Shown here piece by piece: positions 57,721 through 64,000 of a DNA stretch of 64,000 nt; positions within the stretch are counted from its first letter, which is position 1; each line of letters starts with the position of its first letter. A model generated the notes under the pieces. It was not told the DNA's origin. It ran no database searches and saw only the letters and a program-made list of their open reading frames with translations. A program made the position numbers and the translations under genes. This DNA is from Rhodamnia argentea (lineage: Eukaryota > Streptophyta > Magnoliopsida > Myrtales > Myrtaceae): contig NC_063156.1 in assembly GCF_020921035.1 (NCBI RefSeq), positions 26,956,283 through 27,020,282 of the forward strand. The letters run 5' to 3'.

Positions 57721-60249
57721 TCCACAGAAGCCCCTCGGACAAGCTTGCTCCTGAAGTAGCAACAAAAGATTGCAACCTGCAACCTTATTCATAACACAAA
57801 AGCTTGTGCGATCCATCTTTAAACTTAGGTACCAGATTGAACTTTCATATGAGCATTGCCAAACACAGTCATCGGTTCGAAGGCTAGGCATATCGACACA
57901 GAGAATCAAATCTAGGAAGTTGCTTGCAGTCACTCGCAGTGGAATCACCATTTCCTGAAACAAGATGCCCATGAGGATAATTTGGAGGATGAATGGAGTC
58001 AAGAGGCAGGCTACGTATCTGTCATCCACATGAGAATCAAACCTAGGAAGTTTAACTGATGGGTTGGTCATAGCCTTACACGCATATCATAATCCCGATC
58101 GGCCCCGACAACGAACCGTCCATATGGAGAGAATTCCGGCAATAGATGCTTCACTCAATAACACAACGCGGAAACATTCAAAAGCATGCAGGAAATCATA
58201 AGGGAGCTTGATTGATCAGCACTGACAATGAACCGTTCAAAGGATTAACAGCAGTCAAAAAATCTACTTGGGCGTGTTGGACACAGGAGAGGTGATACTT
58301 TGGCTTGATTAAATATTAATAAGAGAGCTTGATTGATCCTTGCATCCCTTTGATTCCAGTTTGCCAATTGGCTCACCACTTCTTTTTAATGTTTTGTTAT
58401 GCCTGGATTTTGAAGCTCTTGTTGGAGAACTAAACAGATCTTCTTTTTTCACATTTCGCGAACTTTTTCCTCCAAAACACGAAATTTTTAGTCATGTTAA
58501 TAAAGACAACCTTCCTTCATTCTTTAATTAAGGGAACAAGTAGATGGTAATCTATAGATCATAAATAAAATTCTAATTTCCGTACTAACAAAAAATGCAC
58601 AAGAAAGATGAAGCATCACTGCATAAAAACGATGTGCCAGGATCCGAGTGAAGGATCCTGGCATATGGCCAAAGTCAGAACTACCCTAACTATACACTGT
58701 GTTGATTTTGCACCGACAATTAGAATAACGGTATCTTGAATCTCGAAATTCCAAAAAATTGTTAACTGAATTCATTTGTTTTTCATATTCGATCGGAAAT
58801 TTTCGAGGGGCTAATGGTAATTTTCATCGAACCTTACAGTAATTTCTTGTTAATACTCCATCTAGTCAATTGATTTATAGCTTTCTAAATGCGTTAATAA
58901 ATCGTGAACTTAGAGTCGAAATATAAGATTACGTATCACTAGAACTCAAACCCTGACAAGGGTTAAAGCTTGATCTCTTTTTAATATCAAAGTCGAGCTA
59001 GTGGAGGGGGACCCATCGAGCTGCTCAACAAGTCAAACTTTGATTTATGCTTCATTTATTTCACGACAAATGTCACAATTTTTGGAAAATATTTTTTGAG
59101 AAGTCATTTTTCGGGAAAATGATAATATTTTTCGGAGTTTGGTTGAGACTTAAAATGAACTGAAAAATGATTTCCGTTGTATGGAAAGGAAATTCTAATT
59201 TGATTTCTTGTGCCGTCATTTGACCAAAAATTGTTGAAACGGACGATGGCCATACTATGTGGCATAACCGGCGCTAACATGAAATTTTTTTTTACATTTT
59301 TAAATAGAAAATTTGAAGTCAATAATTTTTATTTTATTTTTTAATTTAATTTAATTTCTTTCTTTTTATTGTTTCTTCTTCATTTGTCACGACCGGCCGG
59401 TGATGACCACAGGCGAGCTCGCCGACCAGCATTTGTGGCTGGTCACTAACCATCCCGGAGGGCTCGGCGACCGGAGGACGAAGAAGAAAAAAGGAAAAGA
59501 AAAGGAAAAAAAAAAGTTAAAAGCAAATTAAAAAAAATTGAAAATTTTTCTAAAAATATTTTGGCCTTGAAGGATACATGCACGGGCGCTAAGGGCCTTG
59601 GGCTCGACCTCAACATTACTAGGCCTAGCCACCGAGCACAAGCATTGGTGTTTTAGGCTCGGCCTCGATGGGCTCTAGCTTGACGGCCAAGACCTAGATG
59701 CCGGGACCCAGAGTCTCAAGCTTGGTCTCGATGGACCCAAGCTCGGGTGTCGGGGACCCGGCCCCGCTGCCAAGGGTCGGGAAACGAGTTCTAGGGTTCC
59801 CATGACCAATTGTAGAGTTTACGGTCCAAGCCCAAAAATGATTTTCGATTTTTTAAAGAGAAAATTATATTTTTGAATTTAAGTTGTGGCAGAAAATTTT
59901 TTTTTGTCGATTAGGAAAATATTTTTTGTTGACTCATTTACCTAAACCATCTGAATGTCGGAAAATGAGGAAATTTTTTTAAAAAAAAATATTTTTCTCA
60001 AAACAAACTGTAGCTTTGATTATAATTGATGTTCTAAGTTAAGCTATAAATTCAGACTTGGCTTAACCTTGAGTATAATACATGGAAAATATAACACGTT
60101 TTTCATGTTTCTCATACCTCTCCACGTGGCTCGAGCAAGCAGAGCTTGAGTTCGAGCATTGCGGCACATGAGGTCGGCTCGTTCATAGGCAAAAAGTGAG
60201 TTTGGTGGTCGAATCCCATATATTCAAACTTGTCCAGTAGTAAACCTCG
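57721..60249. other. Intergenic between the phosphatase copies
   Basis: A minus-strand frame of 138 codons at 57655-58071 has no recognised domain. A short direct repeat gagaatcaaa(t/c)ctaggaagtt occurs at 57900 and 58031. At 59200-59560 there is a GC-cored foldback remnant (cgaccggccggtgatgacc) like 37380. Inverted Tourist-like arms flank it (59050-59110 and 59870-60000), so nested insertions are likely. Confidence 0.45.
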
Positions 60250-60313
60250 CGGATCTGGCGTTTCGATGCAGTGCATTCTTGCTCTTTGGGAAAGAGAACG
60301 AGGAAGCGCTTTT

Positions 60314-60950
60314 TGTTAGGATTCAGCGCACTAATCGCAACGAAATAAAGAGCAAAAGTAAAAAAGAAATCGAGACAAAAGGTTTATGCTGATTCGCCCT
60401 TAAATTAGGGTTTCATTCAGTAAATGATTTCACTATAATTAACACATCGTACTTATCTGTTATATTACTCAATTACTAGCAAAAAATATAATATATAGCA
60501 ATAGGTATTCATGGGTCTAAGCCAAAACTATCAATAAAATATGTGCTCAAACTAAAGAAGCACTCTATCATCTAGGAGATGGGACCCTCGGGCTTTTTTA
60601 TCGATGAAAAGTATGAACCATACTACAATATTCTCTCACTTAATAAATACTTTACATACTTCTTTAGATCCAACACAATTGCACAATAATCAAATTGTTT
60701 TGCATCGTTGCCTTGGTAAAAAAATACGCACTGTTCACCTTTGTGTCAACTTTCTCTAGCACTCCAAATTTTTATTCCACTTGCTCTCGGATAAATTAAT
60801 ATTGTATGCTAAAATGTTTTGTTCTTGCATAAAATCCAAAATTCTTAACCAAGAATATAACACTCTGGCTACCACACCAAATTTTCACTCTTCCCTGTGT
60901 GAAATCACATGTTTTTCCTATAGTTAAAGAGTATGTACCACATCCCAACA
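60314..60950. mobile_element. Solo LTR of an LTR retrotransposon
   Basis: Begins TGTTAGGATTCAGC and ends CATCCCAACA, the TG...CA ends of an LTR, 637 bp. Flanks CTTTT (60309-60313) and CTTTC (60951-60955) form a 5-bp target-site duplication with one change. The paralogous unit 1 at about 55508-55530 (aaagcacgtttgatgtgaaattaac) has the flanks joined with no insert. No internal retrotransposon genes are present, so it is a solo LTR. Confidence 0.85.
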
Positions 60951-61910
60951 CTTTCAACTTGAAATTAATGAAATGTCTTCCATTATAATTGAGTTGATAT
61001 CAAAATGGTGTGAGACAAAATCAAATTCAATGTTAAATTCTTTCCCATACAAAATATTGTCAAGAATATTTTACGAATGTGAGCCTGGGAAGGAAACTTG
61101 ACCATAATGGAAATTTCAAGTCCAGACAGGACTCGTGATTTGACGACCCAACAAGCAAGAAATTAAAGGAATATTTTCTACGTCAGAGTTGGATTCCTTG
61201 TTTTAGCGGGTTTCCCAATTTGAGTTTCCTTTTTTTTTTTTAAGATCCGAAGTATTTTACGTATGAGAGATGGGTGTTGATTTTTGGACCTTACGGGAGC
61301 ACATATGTTGTTTACCTTAAGAATCAATTGTGTGATATGCTCATGAATTACATAATGAAAAAATTGCAAGTGCTTTGAAACCAATAAATCTCTTGGTAAT
61401 ATTTTTGAATTCCTTCGTAAGATTCATAGATTGCCTCTTGAGAAATTGTCAGGGCTTAACCTATTTAATTTAGGGATTAGGAAATATTAAGAATGTTTGA
61501 GTGACTCGAATATTATTGTAATTTCTATTGTATCGCTTGATCTCTAGTTAAATCATGTGCTACTTTGCCCGATACATTTTCTTGTTCTGTTTATTTTATT
61601 ATTCGATCGCTTATCTTTCGAGATTAACATGGATCCAAATATAATAATATCGTGTTTGTCCCTATTATGAACGCATATAATGCAATGTCAATACACCGTA
61701 CTCGTGTCGGATTTGATCACGCCAATTATCGTAAGTACATAAAAACTTTACGTTTTTAGACAACTCCATACTAGGAAAGTTGCAAAATGTAAACCCATGT
61801 TCTAGGCCGTCTTCTGCATTCTTTTGAAAGTATAACATGAGAAATGAAACATAAAAAACCCATTTTTATTGGATGAAGCTTGTCATCGACGTCGTATTCA
61901 TTCACAGCCC

Positions 61911-61916
61911 TATAAG
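61911..61916 (+). promoter_or_regulatory. TATA-like box, CTD-phosphatase copy 2
   Basis: cctataagcccc lies 75 bp before the ATG at 61986. The aligned position in copy 1 (about 56168-56180) reads cctaaaaaaccgc, so the box is not kept there. Confidence 0.45.
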
Positions 61917-61985
61917 CCCCGCACACTTTCAGAGCCAGTCTCACTCTCCCTCCTCCCTCTCGTCTCCCATCATTTAGAGCCACCC

Positions 61986-62954
61986 ATGGCCAACCTGCGC
62001 AGATCCACGCCCAGCTCCATGGCCAGCCCCAGCAGATCAGTCTCCGGTTCGAGCGCTCCCGATGGGACGAAACGGCGAAAGGTGGAGTGCGCGCATCCCG
62101 TGATCCTCGGAGGCGACTGCTTGTTGTGCGAACTTGCCATCAACAATGATCACAGCCTTCCCTTCGGCTTCCTTCACCCTTCTATGAGGCTCAGCCACGA
62201 GTATGCCAATCGGATGCGCGAGGTGAACACCGGCACCGCGTTAGGGTTGGAGAAGCTTCACTTGGTCCTCGACTTGGACCACACCCTCCTCCACACTGTC
62301 CGGCTCTCCAATCTCACCCCCGAGGAAGACGATCGGCTCATGCCCGAGGCCAAGTGGAACACGGAAGTTGGTCCAGAGGGCCAAGGCGACATCTTCTTGG
62401 TCGGGTCGGAGACCGGCGACGAGTTCATCACCAAGCTGAGGCCGTTCGTGCGGGACTTCTTGAGAGAGGCCGCCCGGATGTTCGAGCTGACGGTCTTCAC
62501 GTTGGGAGGCCGTCCGTATTCATCCAGGATGACGAAGCTGCTGGACCCCGACCAGGAGTACTTCAGCGACAGGGTGATCGCACGGGAGGACTGCACGCTC
62601 AAAGGCCGCAAGAGCCTCGACGTGGTCCTCGCCAAAGAATCCAACGTCGTGATCATGGACGACACCGAGACCGTATGGCCAGATCACGCAGATAACCTGA
62701 TACTGATCCAGCCGTTTTACTACTTCTCTCACGGGAGCAAGAAGCGGCGTGTGCAGGCTAGCTTCGGTCGCGACGAGGGCGAGCAAGACAACGCATTGGC
62801 GACCGCTCTTCAGGTTCTCAAGGGGATCCACGCACGTTACTTTAACCCGAAGCTAGGGCTCAAGGGCGGGGACGTGCGAGGGTTGGTACGACAGGTCCAG
62901 AGCCGAGTCGGCAATACGTCTGGAGATGAAGCTCCTCCCGGAGATGCACCATAA
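61986..62954 (+). CDS. FCP1-type RNA polymerase II CTD phosphatase-like protein, copy 2
   Basis: Intronless, 322 residues, using the ATG at 61986 that aligns with copy 1 (MANLRRSTPSSMASPS); an open frame extends upstream to 61869 but includes the leader shared with copy 1. Same architecture as copy 1 at the same residue numbers: TKRRKVECAHPV (28-39), C45-x2-C48, LVLDLDHTLLHTVRL with Asp 96/98, LTVFTLGGRPYSSRMTKLLD, and VVIMDDTETVWPDH. The BRCT domain is likewise absent. Differences from copy 1 are spread over the protein (for example KWNTEVGPEGQ for RKAEFGPEGR) while the active-site blocks are unchanged, consistent with two maintained genes. The C-terminus ends GDEAPPGDAP. Role in CTD dephosphorylation is inferred from the family. 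Confidence 0.92.
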   Translation: MANLRRSTPSSMASPSRSVSGSSAPDGTKRRKVECAHPVILGGDCLLCELAINNDHSLPFGFLHPSMRLSHEYANRMREVNTGTALGLEKLHLVLDLDHTLLHTVRLSNLTPEEDDRLMPEAKWNTEVGPEGQGDIFLVGSETGDEFITKLRPFVRDFLREAARMFELTVFTLGGRPYSSRMTKLLDPDQEYFSDRVIAREDCTLKGRKSLDVVLAKESNVVIMDDTETVWPDHADNLILIQPFYYFSHGSKKRRVQASFGRDEGEQDNALATALQVLKGIHARYFNPKLGLKGGDVRGLVRQVQSRVGNTSGDEAPPGDAP

Positions 62955-62981
62955 AGATTCGCCGCCTTTTAGATATTGTAA

Positions 62982-63232
62982 GCCTTCATTTATTTCGCCG
63001 AAAATGAATGATTTGAAAAATAATTTTCTTTTTTAAAATGATCGCTTATATTGCTTACAAGAATGATTAAACGAAAAGTACTTTTCTCGTCTAAATAATT
63101 TACTGTTTAGAAATAAATTATTTTTTTATAATGAAAATATTTTAGGTTGATTGATTATTTCAAGCGGTACAAGCAATCATTTTTTAGAAAATATTTTTCA
63201 ATTCATTCATTTTTCGAGAAACAAGCGAAGCC
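62982..63232. mobile_element. Tourist-like MITE with TAA duplication
   Basis: Inverted ends GCCTTCATTTATTTCGCCG and (inverse of right) GGCTTCGCTTGTTTCTCG, flanked by TAA at 62979-62981 and 63233-63235. The arms continue inverted for about 50 bp (AAAATGAATGATTTG against AAAATGAATGAATTG). Length 251 bp. The 3-bp TAA/TTA duplication is the PIF/Harbinger (Tourist) signature. Unit 1 lacks it at the matching place after the stop codon. Confidence 0.88.
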
Positions 63233-63235
63233 TAA

Positions 63236-63770
63236 GTTAATGATTGATTCGACTCCATACTTTTGGCGAGTCAATCGTTTCTATCAAGTGTTAGAGCAGT
63301 AGCAATAACCCCTTGCAATTTTCTTGAATCGTGTATGTAAATTTTGGACTTAATGCGAGGACAAATGCTTATGCACCGTGAAATTGTGTTTCTTGTAATA
63401 TTGTAACATTTTGAGATTGATTTGGACCGTGTCTTTTCTATCAGTTCAGTTACTTCTATTGTTATTGCATAACGGCGGCCAAATCCACGTGGGAATTATT
63501 TGGGTTGTTTAGTTGTCAGTCCGTTGTGTAATTCGGTTGAAAATGAGTTATCCCTCACATTATTTTAAGCTTTCAAATTTTTATTTCGATATAGTATGAA
63601 GGTTGACATTGGATCATTCTTGTCTAAACTTTGTCAATTACACGCGTCTTCACATTCAAATGATGTTTCTATCCAACATAACCAGATGCCATTTTGCGGG
63701 GCACGAGACCAATTACCTATTTGAATAAAACGACTGCAACAACTAAGGACCCGTCACTGGTAAGACTTGT
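63236..63770. other. 3' flank of phosphatase copy 2
   Basis: Carries sequence homologous to the 3' flank of copy 1 up to about 63690 (taacgg.ggccaaatccacgtgg; tcacattcaaatgat). No further gene. Confidence 0.6.
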
Positions 63771-64000
63771 TCAATGTTTTGGCTTCCTGTCATTTGTCGT
63801 TGTTCTCTTCCCAAACTCCGGCTTTGAGTCCGAGCATCGCTTCTCAGTCAACAAGCTGCGCATGGCGGTTTTCAAAGCTTCGGCCGCAGCTGCGAGGAAA
63901 CCTTCATTCTCCATCGACACACCCCCTTGCAACCTCTCGAGCAGTTTCTGGCTTCCCAGGATGTCGCGGTCGGCCTCAGAACCAAACACGGCTCCTCGTT
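63771..64000 (-). CDS. Partial unidentified gene, 3' end, runs off the window
   Basis: The minus-strand frame is open from the window edge to a TGA at 63771-63773, about 75 codons, with no internal ATG until MENEGFL. It reads SEADRDILGSQKLLERLQGG, then MENEGFLAAAAEALKTAMRS, and a basic tail. The composition (helical, Ala/Leu/Glu then Lys/Arg) is protein-like and the G+C content is above the local background, so it may be the last exon of a real gene. I do not recognise the family. Confidence 0.4.
   Translation of the reverse strand, partial: RGAVFGSEADRDILGSQKLLERLQGGVSMENEGFLAAAAEALKTAMRSLLTEKRCSDSKPEFGKRTTTNDRKPKH

Larger units (their letters stand above)
60250..63690 (+). repeat. CTD-phosphatase locus duplication, unit 2
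   Basis: Partner of 55440-57720. It is about 1.1 kb longer, mainly because of a solo LTR (60314-60950) and a MITE (62982-63232). Confidence 0.8.

Noticed and set aside
57655-58071. 138-codon minus-strand frame
   Set aside because: No domain, cysteine-rich without pattern, contains a short direct repeat and overlaps the duplicated 3' flank; probably chance.
1-64000. CRISPR arrays, bacterial operons or phage modules
   Set aside because: None present; all recognisable genes are plant nuclear genes with introns or plant-only domains.

Overview
This window is nuclear DNA of a flowering plant, a eudicot. It is AT-rich intergenic sequence packed with small inverted-repeat transposons, with widely spaced genes that have GT-AG introns, and plant-only families (CHX, OVATE, FLZ, NAC, RALF). 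The repeat style and the woody-plant-like tandem gene clusters make me suspect Myrtaceae such as Eucalyptus, but that is a guess.

Layout. 1-4.9 kb: a tandem array (period about 1.75 kb) of decayed rhomboid-protease gene fragments on the minus strand, each unit carrying a short 45-bp minisatellite. About 5.44-5.56 kb: a plastid DNA insert (trnL-UAA 3' exon and intron end). 5.98-8.84 kb (-): an intact CHX cation/H+ antiporter. 10.2-12.7 kb (-): a three-exon gene for a small chloroplast/cyanobacterial-type membrane protein. 16.0-16.7 kb (-): a single-exon OVATE family repressor. 17-27 kb: repeats (foldback elements, hAT fragment). 27.6-28.6 kb (-): an FLZ zinc-finger gene. 29-34 kb: repeats, including a hairpin-forming element. 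34.8-40.1 kb (-): a NAC pseudogene and a paralogous NAC gene from a tandem duplication. 40.9-43.1 kb (+): heat-shock-factor-binding protein with an apparent U12-type AT-AC intron. 46.1-46.4 kb (-): a RALF peptide precursor. 47.7-51 kb: nested MITEs. 52.3-54.8 kb: a 5'-truncated LINE with target-site duplication, whose 3' junction was then duplicated in tandem. 55.4-63.7 kb: two tandem copies of an intronless FCP1-type CTD-phosphatase-like gene; the second copy has gained a solo LTR and a Tourist-like MITE that the first lacks. The right edge holds the 3' end of an unidentified minus-strand reading frame.

The genes do not form a pathway; each is an independent transcription unit. The main themes are local tandem duplication (rhomboid, NAC, CTD phosphatase, LINE junction) followed by decay of some copies, and insertion polymorphism between paralogous copies that dates transposons relative to the duplications. 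I saw no novel multi-gene system. The least ordinary signal is the AT-AC intron in the HSBP gene.
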